64,000 bases of DNA from CAUZIB01 sp963578805 (GTDB lineage Bacteria > Acidobacteriota > Vicinamibacteria > Vicinamibacterales > UBA8438): the NCBI GenBank assembly GCA_963578805.1, contig CAUZDY010000012.1, positions 1 through 64,000 on the forward strand. The letters run 5' to 3'. Under the pieces are notes generated by a model that searched no databases, was not told the origin of the DNA, and saw only the letters and a program-made list of their open reading frames with translations. Positions 44,184 through 52,847 of the stretch are shown here, in pieces. Within the stretch, counting starts at the first letter, position 1, and the number at the start of each line of letters is the position of its first letter. Position numbers and translations under genes: made by a program.

Positions 44184-45701
44184 CTACCCGATAATCTTCA
44201 GGCCCTGTCCGCTCTGGGCCATCTCAAGTGCTCGGATAAGCGCCGATGCCTTGTCGCGGGTCTCTTGATACTCGGCGGCCGGGTCGGAGTCGGCCACGAT
44301 TCCGGCGCCGGCCTGAACTAAGGCCTTCCCGTCCTTCATAGCGATCGTTCGGATCGTGATACAGCAATCGAGATGACCAGCGAAGTCGAGATACCCCACG
44401 GCTCCGGCGTAGATACCCCGACTCGACGGTTCTAGCTCACCAATGATCTCCATCGCACGAATTTTCGGTGCCCCTGAGACTGTGCCAGCCGGAAAACAGG
44501 CCGCCAGCGCGTCCAGTCGATCTCGACCTTGGGCCAACTGGCCCTCCACTCGTGAGACCAAGTGCATTACATGCGAATACCGTTCAAGACCCATATATTG
44601 GGGGACTCTCACGGTTCCGTACTCACTCACGCGACCCAAATCGTTGCGACCGAGATCGACGAGCATGACGTGCTCGGCACGCTCCTTTTCGCTCTCCCTG
44701 AGCTCTTCGGCTAACTGCTCGTCTCGAGCTCTGTTAGCCCCACGCGGACGCGTCCCGGCGATGGGGTGGGTTTCCACATGTCGATCCTCAACCCGCACTA
44801 GCATTTCCGGAGAGGACCCAACGATCGACAGACCGCCAACTCGCATGAAGTACATGTATGGCGACGGATTAACGTATCGCAGCATCCGATAAACCGTGAA
44901 TGGATCAACCGTAACGTCGGTTTCGAAACGCTGTGATAGTACGACCTGATAGATGTCTCCAGCCAGGATGTACTCCTGGGCCTTGCGAACCGACTCCTCG
45001 TACACCTCGCGTGTGGTGTTGGAACGCCACTCCAGTGGTGTTTCCGTATTGAGCGCATGTCTCGACACACTGCGTTCCAGCTCGTGCTCGAGAAATCGAA
45101 TTTTGGCCTGGGCTAATTGGTGCTGACTTCTCAGATCGCACTCGTCATCCACCGCCGCGTTGGCGATCACCAGGATGCGATGCTTGAGGTGGTCAAACGC
45201 CAAGATCGTGTCAAACAACATGAACGCGGCGTCATCTCCATCGTGTATGTCACTACCAATCCCCTTTCCTTGACGCTTCCAACACTCACCGAGCGACGGT
45301 TCAAACCAGGTGGCCGACTCGTACCCGAGGAAACCGACAGCACCGCCGGTAAACCGAGGGAGACCTTCGACACAGGGTGACTCGTATCGCGCCATAGCTT
45401 CCCGAAGGACATCGATGAACGATTCGGCGCGCTTCTCCGTTCCGTCGGGCTTGTCAATGAAAGTTCGCCCGCCACGCGACCGAAGCACCATAAAAGGGTC
45501 CTTCCCCAAGAACGAGTACCTCGCGAGTCGCTCGCCACCCTCGACGCTCTCGAACAGAAAGGCATGGTCGGCATCTTCAGCAATCTTGAGGAAGGCCGAA
45601 ACCGGAGTTAGCATATCGGCCATTACTTCCTTACAGACTGGTACGAACGTACCGCGTTTGGCCAAGCTAACGAATTCTTCGAAAGAAGTACTGTTTCTCA
45701 T
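44184..45701 (-). CDS. trpE: Anthranilate synthase component I
   Basis: Makes anthranilate from chorismate. 505 residues from the ATG at 45701, four bases after the aroDE stop; an in-frame start at 45800 inside aroDE is less likely. LLESxS-type Trp-feedback region near LFESVEGGERLARYSF; catalytic PSPYMYFMRVGG, IAGTRPRGANRA, DLGRNDLGRVSEYG and FPAGTVSGAPKIRAMEII. It opens the tryptophan-specific part of the operon. Confidence 0.97.
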   Translation of the reverse strand: MRNSTSFEEFVSLAKRGTFVPVCKEVMADMLTPVSAFLKIAEDADHAFLFESVEGGERLARYSFLGKDPFMVLRSRGGRTFIDKPDGTEKRAESFIDVLREAMARYESPCVEGLPRFTGGAVGFLGYESATWFEPSLGECWKRQGKGIGSDIHDGDDAAFMLFDTILAFDHLKHRILVIANAAVDDECDLRSQHQLAQAKIRFLEHELERSVSRHALNTETPLEWRSNTTREVYEESVRKAQEYILAGDIYQVVLSQRFETDVTVDPFTVYRMLRYVNPSPYMYFMRVGGLSIVGSSPEMLVRVEDRHVETHPIAGTRPRGANRARDEQLAEELRESEKERAEHVMLVDLGRNDLGRVSEYGTVRVPQYMGLERYSHVMHLVSRVEGQLAQGRDRLDALAACFPAGTVSGAPKIRAMEIIGELEPSSRGIYAGAVGYLDFAGHLDCCITIRTIAMKDGKALVQAGAGIVADSDPAAEYQETRDKASALIRALEMAQSGQGLKIIG

Positions 45702-45705
45702 CGTC

Positions 45706-47190
45706 CTACGATGCGTCGGCGTGCGACGGCTTGAGTTGACCGCTAATTCGGAGCCGTCGCTCCGCAGCGTGTCGAAACGTTTGCGATCCGGGAGGCGCAC
45801 CGGTCCACCAGGAAAACTGTCGCTCGGCTTGTGCCACCAGCATGTCGAGCCCTCCTATCGTCGAGCATCCGGCGGCAGCAGCATCAGCGAGTAGTCGTGT
45901 CACCGTCGGGTTATAGACAAGATCGTAAACGAGTGCTCCGCCGAACTCGGCGCCGGCCATCGGACTGACGTCGTCGTTCGGATAGGTTCCAATCGGAGTG
46001 GTATTGATCAGGAGATCCCATGTCCCCGGTTGCGGAGGTATCGGAGCCGTTTGGCCTTCCACCAGTCGCGCGACTACCGCTGCCCGCTCCATAGAGCGCG
46101 CGCAGATGGTCACCGAGGCTCCCTCATCGACGAGCGCCGTCGCCACTGCACGAGCGGCGCCGCCAGACCCGAGCACAACGGCGCGGCAACCACGGAGACG
46201 GATTCGACCACGGAGAGGTGCGAGAAACCCTTGGCCATCGGTGTTAATTCCACACCAACCGGTAGAGTCCATCCTGATGGTATTAACGGCACCGACCCGC
46301 TCACTGAGCTCGTCAGTCGAGGCGATCTTAGAGAACATCGACTCCTTGTAGGGTGCAGTCACGCTAACACCGCGCACATCGAACGCCGTGGCAAACCGTT
46401 CGAAGTCGTCGACGTCGGTCGCCTCCAGCGGCAGATACACCGCGTCCCGTTCGATTTCGCCAAAACCGGCGTTGTGCATAACCGGAGACAGCGAGTGAGC
46501 CAGTGGCGAGCCCACCACTCCAAACAGCTCAGCGTCCGTAGTTAGAGCTCGAACCCGGAACTCGTCCAACATGTGTGACAATTCGAGCTGACCCGGCGCC
46601 ACACCCTGACCGGAGTAGGTCCAACACGAACCGAAAAGGTCAGGTAGGACGCGAGACGGGATGCCTATCGGTCCCATTCCGATCACGATCCGGTCACCTG
46701 TCCCCTCTGAGCGATGTCGTCGACTGAAGTTCAGGAGTGTGACGAGATCTGTCAGAGCTTCAGCCTGAACCGCGATTTTGATAACCTCGGCCCCCGTTGC
46801 TCGCATCTCACGAAACTGGTCATCTATATCGGCTGGAACGTGTTCAAAGTCATGTGCCGACAGTACGATTCGTCGTCCGTCGTCCGCCTTGATGATGTCG
46901 TCGAAACCGGCCCTCCACTCGAGGTCGACATAATCAGCGCCAAGCTGGTAGGCACGCGCAAGGACTCGGCGGCGCTCCTCCTCAGATCCCTGAAAGTGTC
47001 CCCCTTCCCAGAGTGGTCGGCAGGTCACCACGATAGGACAAGCTCGGTCCGCCAGCACCCCAGCCACGTCGAGTTCCCGTGCGAAGTCCAAACGCGCCTC
47101 GATCATGTCGGCATCGGTCGCCGCGTCCCGCCTGGCTCGGATCTCATCTGTCGTGGCACCGGTGACAGTGGTGCACAATTTTGCGTTCAT
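45706..47190 (-). CDS. aroDE: Bifunctional 3-dehydroquinate dehydratase (type I)/shikimate dehydrogenase
   Basis: Third and fourth steps of the shikimate pathway in one chain, 494 residues. The N-terminal AroD barrel has the Schiff-base Lys in EVIKIAVQAEA and the catalytic His in VLSAHDFEHVP. The C-terminal AroE domain starts near residue 225: SPLAHSLSPVMHNAGF, catalytic Lys in VTAPYKESM, Asp in GINTDGQGF and the NADP loop VLGSGGAARAVATAL. This AroD-AroE fusion is best known from plants and chlamydiae. It is the first enzyme gene of the operon, 21 bases after the terminator-like hairpin, where expression could be attenuated. Confidence 0.95.
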   Translation of the reverse strand: MNAKLCTTVTGATTDEIRARRDAATDADMIEARLDFARELDVAGVLADRACPIVVTCRPLWEGGHFQGSEEERRRVLARAYQLGADYVDLEWRAGFDDIIKADDGRRIVLSAHDFEHVPADIDDQFREMRATGAEVIKIAVQAEALTDLVTLLNFSRRHRSEGTGDRIVIGMGPIGIPSRVLPDLFGSCWTYSGQGVAPGQLELSHMLDEFRVRALTTDAELFGVVGSPLAHSLSPVMHNAGFGEIERDAVYLPLEATDVDDFERFATAFDVRGVSVTAPYKESMFSKIASTDELSERVGAVNTIRMDSTGWCGINTDGQGFLAPLRGRIRLRGCRAVVLGSGGAARAVATALVDEGASVTICARSMERAAVVARLVEGQTAPIPPQPGTWDLLINTTPIGTYPNDDVSPMAGAEFGGALVYDLVYNPTVTRLLADAAAAGCSTIGGLDMLVAQAERQFSWWTGAPPGSQTFRHAAERRLRISGQLKPSHADAS

Positions 47191-47211
47191 GGTCCGTCAG
47201 CGTTCAAATAG

Positions 47212-47252
47212 AAAAAGCCTCTTCAACCGCGCCGCGCGCGGGCTGAAGAGGC
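47212..47252 (-). terminator. Rho-independent terminator/attenuator before aroDE
   Basis: On the reverse strand GCCTCTTCA (47244-47252) pairs with TGAAGAGGC (47217-47225) around a GC-rich interior that can pair further, followed by TTTTT (47212-47216). It lies 21 bases before the aroDE ATG and downstream of an aromatic-rich leader frame. GGGCTG in the leader, near the end of that frame, can pair with CAGCCC at the terminator stem, which would be a possible antiterminator. Confidence 0.8.
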
Positions 47253-47313
47253 CTGGATGTCGTCGTATCGTTGTCTGCCTGGGTCGAGCGAAACTACCCT
47301 TCGTGACCCTTTT

Positions 47314-47463
47314 TTAGTTAACAGCCCCTCCAGTGATCTGGCTAAACCGGTGGCCATGCCACCAGTCATAAACGATGGGCCAATAGCCCTGGTGCGCGAT
47401 CGACCGGAAAAACACAGCTGTCATAATACTCGCAGGCAACGCTAACAGACCTATCCTGGCCAT
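47314..47463 (-). CDS. Putative aromatic-rich leader peptide of the aro-trp-tyr operon
   Basis: 49 codons from an ATG at 47463 (weak GAG eight bases upstream); an ATG at 47424 gives 36 codons and a GTG at 47520 gives 68. The later part reads AVFFRS, GYWPIVYDWWHGHRF: two Phe, Tyr-Trp, Tyr, Trp-Trp and Phe within 26 residues. The tandem Trp codons are at 47359-47364, about 107 bases before the terminator stem. No protein family is recognised. The aromatic clustering, orientation and position fit a leader peptide sensing charged aromatic tRNAs. A small membrane protein is the alternative, as the first half is hydrophobic. Confidence 0.6.
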   Translation of the reverse strand: MARIGLLALPASIMTAVFFRSIAHQGYWPIVYDWWHGHRFSQITGGAVN

Positions 47464-47535
47464 GTCAATTTCTCGGTTCTCCTTGACCATTAAGCATTTG
47501 GTCCGATATAACCAACTCACACGCTAATTCCTGCC

Positions 47536-49377
47536 ATGAGAGCCTCTGCGCCTCTCGTCTTCGCTTTCCTCGCCACCCTCTGCCTGGTTCAGTTGCCAGC
47601 AGAAACCGCCCGAATACCACTTGACGAGGTGAAGACCGGGATGACCGGTGTAGGAGTGACAGTATTTAGTGGTGCCGAACGAGAGGAATTTAACGTCGAG
47701 GTCTTGGGCGTGCTGACGAATGTAATGGGACCTCAGCGCAACATCATCATCGCCCGCCTCACCGGGGGGCCCCTGGCAACCACCGGCGTGATCCAGGGCA
47801 TGAGTGGCAGCCCGGTCTACTTCGATGGGCGCCTCGCTGGCGCCGTCTCCTATTCTCTTGGCTCGTTTTCAACCGACGCGATTGCCGGTATCACACCAAT
47901 CGAAGAGATGGTCGCCACCGATGCCTCCATCACCGTGACCGGCCGGCGTACCCTCAGAACAATCAGGATACCTGTTACCGAACAAGACCTTGCAACCGTC
48001 GTGCGAGAAGCGTTCGGACCGGCTAGGGCGTTCGCGCAGCAACCGACCGACGTGCGCGCCTTCGGCCTCCCCTTATCCGAGGCCGGCCGGTTGGCGACGC
48101 TGCTACAACCGATCGCGACCCCGCTTGTGCTGAACGGGTTCGCGCCAGAACTGCAGCCTCTCTGGGCTTCGGTGTTCGGTGCCGGCGGCCTGTCGGCGAC
48201 TGTCGGCGGAACAATGACGGCCGAAGCACAGCTTGAGGCGACTGGCCAACCATTGCAACCGGGTGATACGGTCGGAGTGAGTCTGGTTCAAGGCGACCTA
48301 ACCATGGCCGGCACCGGTACCGTCACCATGGTCGAAGATGACCGGGTCTATGCATTCGGGCATCCGTTTTACAACCTCGGTGCCGTACGGTTTCCGATGA
48401 CGCGAGCCCATGTGACGGCGCTGCTTCCAAGCTTGGCGCTCTCATCAAAAATTGCAGCGATCGGCCAGGTGCTCGGTACAATTGACCAGGACCGCTCGAC
48501 CGGTATCTACGGCACCCTTGGGCCGGGTCCAAAGATGATTCCGATCCGCATGACCCTGGACGATCCGGAGCGGAATATACAAAAGACCTTTCGCTTTGAC
48601 ATGATTGAAGACCCGGTGTTTTCGCCGCTCTTGGCGTATACCACCGCGTTGAGTACATTCGTGACCTGGACACGTGACCTGGGACCGAAGACCTACGAAG
48701 TCACAAGCACTGCGCGTCTTCGAGATCACGACAACGTGACATCCAACGACATCTACACCGGCAACAACGCGTCGACCAGGGCCGCGTCAGCCATCGCCAA
48801 CCCCGTGGCGGCACTGTCCACAAATGACTTCGAGCCTGTGGAGATCATGGGAATCGATGTAGCGGTCACCGCTGTCGAGGAACGCCGGACAGCCATGCTC
48901 GAGCGCGTCTGGCTCGACACCATGCGGCCGAGGGCGGGCGAGGAGATCCCGCTGAGGGTTCTGTCTCGAAACCATCGTGGTGCCGAGTTGCTCGAAACAG
49001 TCATGATCCAGATCCCTGCCCACGCGAGGGGCAGCCTGGTGATAGAGGTCTCTGATGCGGCAACCCTCTCAGCTAGAGAGCAACAGGAGGGACGGTCTCC
49101 GGCCGAAGCTAACTCCGTTGACCAACTGATTCGAAACCTCAACGACGTACGGCGAAACAATCGCCTCTACATCAAACTTCTACGAACCGAGTCGGGCGCG
49201 GTCGACCGGGGTGAGCCACTGCCTTCACTCCCAGGGTCCGTACTTGCAGTCCTTGAGGGAAACCGCAGTAACGGCGGCCTCGGTCGCCTCCGAGAAGCGA
49301 CATTAGGCGAGTGGGAACTCGTTGGCGACCACGCCGTGTCCGGGTCGCGTCGGCTCTTTATCAAGATCGAGAGATGA
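47536..49377 (+). CDS. SpoIVB-type S55 peptidase domain protein
   Basis: 613 residues. Sec signal peptide (about 1-25). The S55 domain has IPLDEVKTGMTGVGVTVFSG, the serine motif IQGMSGSPVYFDGRLAGAV (Ser92) and DRVYAFGHPFYNLG. In Bacillus SpoIVB this domain cleaves a protein to trigger sigma-K activation; here the substrate is unknown. The C-terminal region may be a binding domain. Divergent from the aromatic operon; its stop overlaps the next gene (ATGA). Confidence 0.88.
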   Translation: MRASAPLVFAFLATLCLVQLPAETARIPLDEVKTGMTGVGVTVFSGAEREEFNVEVLGVLTNVMGPQRNIIIARLTGGPLATTGVIQGMSGSPVYFDGRLAGAVSYSLGSFSTDAIAGITPIEEMVATDASITVTGRRTLRTIRIPVTEQDLATVVREAFGPARAFAQQPTDVRAFGLPLSEAGRLATLLQPIATPLVLNGFAPELQPLWASVFGAGGLSATVGGTMTAEAQLEATGQPLQPGDTVGVSLVQGDLTMAGTGTVTMVEDDRVYAFGHPFYNLGAVRFPMTRAHVTALLPSLALSSKIAAIGQVLGTIDQDRSTGIYGTLGPGPKMIPIRMTLDDPERNIQKTFRFDMIEDPVFSPLLAYTTALSTFVTWTRDLGPKTYEVTSTARLRDHDNVTSNDIYTGNNASTRAASAIANPVAALSTNDFEPVEIMGIDVAVTAVEERRTAMLERVWLDTMRPRAGEEIPLRVLSRNHRGAELLETVMIQIPAHARGSLVIEVSDAATLSAREQQEGRSPAEANSVDQLIRNLNDVRRNNRLYIKLLRTESGAVDRGEPLPSLPGSVLAVLEGNRSNGGLGRLREATLGEWELVGDHAVSGSRRLFIKIER

Positions 49378-51638
49378 GCACCCCTCGCCGCATATGCCTG
49401 CGCTGGGGGTTGACGGTGGCCGGACTAACTCTGGCGATCGTTCTGACCCACGCCGCATCACCGATATTCTGGCACGTCTCGACGCAAGCCGAATTTCTCG
49501 AAGGCAAGGTTGAGAATCTCTCGGTCGATACGACCGGACGACTCCTCCTGGGACCGGTGAGTGAAGTGGTATATGAAACCACTGCCCCGTTCCTCTGGGC
49601 CGCCGCCGCAACCGATGGTGTCTTGTGGGTCGGTAGCGGCAACGACGGCCGGGTATTTCGGGTCGAGGACGACTCCGAAGGACAAATGGTCTTCGACGCC
49701 GACGAGCTGAACGTGCACGCGGTTGCGGCGATCGATCGTGATACAGCCTATGTCGCCACGTCACCAAACGGTTCGGTATTTCGGGTCTCCACCAGCCAGG
49801 AAGCACAGACGGTCTTTGACCCCAACGAGCAGTACATCTGGGCGCTAGCACCCGACGGTGCCGAGGGCAACCTTTTTGTCGCGACGGGCGATCCCGGTCG
49901 AATCTACCGAGTGACATCGAATGGCACCGCAACACTCTTCTACGAAACGAACTCGACCCATGTCCTGTCACTCGCGGTCGCCCCCGATGGCAATGTTCTC
50001 GCCGGTACTGGTTCGCCAGGGAGAGTCTTTCGAATCACGCCGGCCGGTGAGGGCTTCGTGGTGCTCGATAGTCCGTTCAGGGAAATCCGCTCACTCCGCC
50101 TCGCCCCTAACGGGGTGCTGTATGCGGTCGCTGTCAGCCAATTACCGGGACAGACGACGAAACGGGCGCCTGTGGCACTCTCCGCCGGAAGCGCTACCGT
50201 AACCGTGTCGACTTCGGTTTCTGAGACGGTATCAGTGAGCGCGAACGGGGCGACATCAAGCCCTACGGCGTCGACTTTCTCAGACTTGAACGGGTCTTCT
50301 ACCTCCGGAGGTGCGGTCTACCGAATCATGCCGGACGGTGTCTGGGATCCGGTCTGGGAATCGGCGACTGATGCACCGTACGACATTGCCTTCACTGCTT
50401 CCGATCCAAGCATCGAAGACCCGAACGTAACGAATCAGACTCTGCTTATCGCCACCGGCAGCGATGGAAAGATTTTTCGCGTGAACGAAGACCCTCCGCA
50501 AATCGTGCTGCTCACCCGAGCCCCAGCCCAACAAGTGATGCAGTTCGTCCCGGACTCCAACGGGGCTCACTACTACGTTACCTCCAACCCCGGCAAGGTG
50601 TATCGACTAGCGTCGAACCGGGCGAGGGTAGGGACCTATCTTTCCACGGTGAGGGACGCGGAAACCGTGGCGACGTGGGGCACGGTCAGGTGGCGAGCGA
50701 CGACACCGACGGGAACATCGGTCGAGCTGTTCACTCGAACCGGCAACACGGAAGAACCAAACGACACCTGGAGCGCTTGGTCCGAGGCCTATTCTGATCC
50801 CGCCGGCTCGCAGGTGACAAGCCCGAAGGCACGATACATCCAATGGAAGGCGCAGCTGACCGGCGGCGAAACCAGTCCGGTCCTGCTCTCCGTCACCACG
50901 GCCTATCTCCCACGGAATCTTGCGCCAGAGATCACCAGCGTCACCGTGCATGAGCCGGGTGTCGTCTTTCAGGCACCGTTCTCAGGAACAGATCCGCCGA
51001 TCGCCGGTCTCACGGACGGAGCTGAGGCGCGGGAGGTGACCGTAAGTCGAAATGGCGAGAATCAGCAGAACACGCTCGGGCGCCAGGTGTTTCAGAAGGG
51101 GTTGCAGACTTTTGTTTGGACGACTCGCGACGAAAATCAGGACGATTTAACGTTCGACGTGTTCTATCGGACGGACGCGGAAACGGTCTGGAACACGCTG
51201 GCCGAGGGACTGCGTGAGCCCATCTTTACCTGGAACACCAGTTCGGCGCCAGATGGTGGGTACGTCGTTCGCGTGGTCGCGACAGACGCGCTGTCGAACC
51301 CGCCCGGACTTGCGCTGCGTGGCGCCATGGAGAGCAAGCCGTTTGACATCGACAACTCGCCACCGCAGATTGCACTGGACGTGAGCAGAACGCAGGGCGG
51401 CGAGACGGTTGTCGGATTCGTCGTCAGCGACACCCACTCGCCCGTTGAGCACGTCGAGTATTCCCTTGATACCGAGCACTGGCAGGTCGTGTATCCCCTT
51501 GACGGGATTCCTGACTCTCAGGTCGAACGGTTCGAAGTCCAGATCGACCCCGCCAATGCTGATCGACTGGTCATCAGAGCCAGCGACGCAATGGGCAATA
51601 CCGTGACCAGCTTGGGACACTTGGATGGACCCAGGTAG
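49374..51638 (+). CDS. Secreted beta-propeller protein
   Basis: 754 residues from the ATG at 49374, overlapping the stop of the S55 gene. Signal peptide about 8-28. Repeated blades with GRVFRV, GSVFRV, GRIYRV, GRVFRI and GKIFRV at spacing of about 45 residues indicate a six- to seven-bladed propeller, then Fn3-like beta sheets (ISPVxLSVTTAY region) and a C-terminal Ig-like part. Coupling to the S55 gene suggests the two act together outside the cytoplasmic membrane. Confidence 0.8.
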   Translation: MSTPRRICLRWGLTVAGLTLAIVLTHAASPIFWHVSTQAEFLEGKVENLSVDTTGRLLLGPVSEVVYETTAPFLWAAAATDGVLWVGSGNDGRVFRVEDDSEGQMVFDADELNVHAVAAIDRDTAYVATSPNGSVFRVSTSQEAQTVFDPNEQYIWALAPDGAEGNLFVATGDPGRIYRVTSNGTATLFYETNSTHVLSLAVAPDGNVLAGTGSPGRVFRITPAGEGFVVLDSPFREIRSLRLAPNGVLYAVAVSQLPGQTTKRAPVALSAGSATVTVSTSVSETVSVSANGATSSPTASTFSDLNGSSTSGGAVYRIMPDGVWDPVWESATDAPYDIAFTASDPSIEDPNVTNQTLLIATGSDGKIFRVNEDPPQIVLLTRAPAQQVMQFVPDSNGAHYYVTSNPGKVYRLASNRARVGTYLSTVRDAETVATWGTVRWRATTPTGTSVELFTRTGNTEEPNDTWSAWSEAYSDPAGSQVTSPKARYIQWKAQLTGGETSPVLLSVTTAYLPRNLAPEITSVTVHEPGVVFQAPFSGTDPPIAGLTDGAEAREVTVSRNGENQQNTLGRQVFQKGLQTFVWTTRDENQDDLTFDVFYRTDAETVWNTLAEGLREPIFTWNTSSAPDGGYVVRVVATDALSNPPGLALRGAMESKPFDIDNSPPQIALDVSRTQGGETVVGFVVSDTHSPVEHVEYSLDTEHWQVVYPLDGIPDSQVERFEVQIDPANADRLVIRASDAMGNTVTSLGHLDGPR

Positions 51639-52830
51639 AATCTCGCTAGTGTTGGGCCGAATGCAACGCGTCATCGTGAGTTGTCTTGTCTTGCTCGTGG
51701 GGATGGCTGCAGTATTCGTTTACCAGGGCGCCACCCGGGAGCGAAAGTTTCAGCATCTGATTACGGAAGGTGACATCGCGGCACTCAACGGTCAGCTGTT
51801 CTTGGCGCTCGAGGCCTACAGCGGCGCTCTGGCGCTCAATCCAACCTCAATGGCAGTCCACCTTAAACGTGGTGAGACATATCAACGTCAGGGCGATCTC
51901 CGCAGTGCGACACGCGACCTGTCGATGGCGGCTCGCCTTGACCCGGTGGCCACCCGACCGTACGAGCGTCTGGGGGACGTGGCGTTCGCACTCGAAGAGT
52001 ACGAAGAATCAATTGCTCACTACGCGCACTACGTTCGCCTCGATGACCAGAATGCGCAGGTGCTATACAAGCTGGCGCTGGCCAATGAACGTGATGGCCG
52101 CGTGAATCGTGCCGTTTTGCTGCTCCGCCAGGCCATTGCAATCGATTCAGAGTTCACGGAGGCTTACTACGTGTTAGGGCTCTGCCTACGGGAACAGGGG
52201 CGACTTGACACTGCAAGCGACGTCCTAACTGAAGCCGTCGAGCTATCTCCAGGGTTTCTTCAGGCCCGAGAAGTACTCGCGGCAGTTCACCGTACTCTGG
52301 GTAATTATCGCGAGGAATTGAGACAACTCGACGCCCTCGCCGCGCTCGACCGGACCCATCCGGAACGGCACGTGGCGCGCGGACTGGCGTATGCGCGTTC
52401 CGGCCAGACTGAGATGGCAGTGTTGGCCCTCGGCCGAGCCGTCGAGGAGCATCCGGATCAGCCTCAGGCTTATACGGCTCTAGGCCGGGTTTGGCTCAAG
52501 ATCGCTGAGACGGATGCTGACCGCGTGGCGCTCAGCAAAGCGTTGAAATATCTGCAATCCGTATCTACTTCCTCGGCGTCAAGTGAAACGCTGGCACTTC
52601 TCGGGCGGGCGTTGCTCCTTAACGACGATCCGGACGGCGCGCGTACAGTGTTTAACGTAGCGACCAGTCGCTTTCCGTTGGATCCTGCGGCGTTTCTGCA
52701 CCTCGCGTGGCTGGAAGAGCACGACCGGAACTGGGACGTCGCGAGACGGCTGCGCCATAGTCATCGCGTGCTGACCCAACCGACCGCCACGGCCGGCAAC
52801 AGCCGTCCGACTACGCGGCCAATCGGTTAA
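51625..52830 (+). CDS. Membrane-anchored TPR protein
   Basis: 401 residues. A single membrane helix (about 14-33) is followed by seven or more TPR pairs, for example GQLFLALEAYSGALALNPTS, GDLRSATRDLSMAARLDP and GRVNRAVLLLRQAIAID. The start at 51625 overlaps the previous gene by 14 bases; an ATG at 51661 just before the membrane helix is equally possible. Probably a scaffold for a complex at the membrane. Confidence 0.82.
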   Translation: MDPGRISLVLGRMQRVIVSCLVLLVGMAAVFVYQGATRERKFQHLITEGDIAALNGQLFLALEAYSGALALNPTSMAVHLKRGETYQRQGDLRSATRDLSMAARLDPVATRPYERLGDVAFALEEYEESIAHYAHYVRLDDQNAQVLYKLALANERDGRVNRAVLLLRQAIAIDSEFTEAYYVLGLCLREQGRLDTASDVLTEAVELSPGFLQAREVLAAVHRTLGNYREELRQLDALAALDRTHPERHVARGLAYARSGQTEMAVLALGRAVEEHPDQPQAYTALGRVWLKIAETDADRVALSKALKYLQSVSTSSASSETLALLGRALLLNDDPDGARTVFNVATSRFPLDPAAFLHLAWLEEHDRNWDVARRLRHSHRVLTQPTATAGNSRPTTRPIG

Positions 52831-52847
52831 AGAACAGACCCGACCTG

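Noticed and set aside
47314..47520. 68-residue small membrane protein from the GTG at 47520
   Set aside because: The aromatic clustering, orientation and downstream terminator fit a leader peptide better, and the start at 47463 or 47424 is more plausible; not fully excluded.
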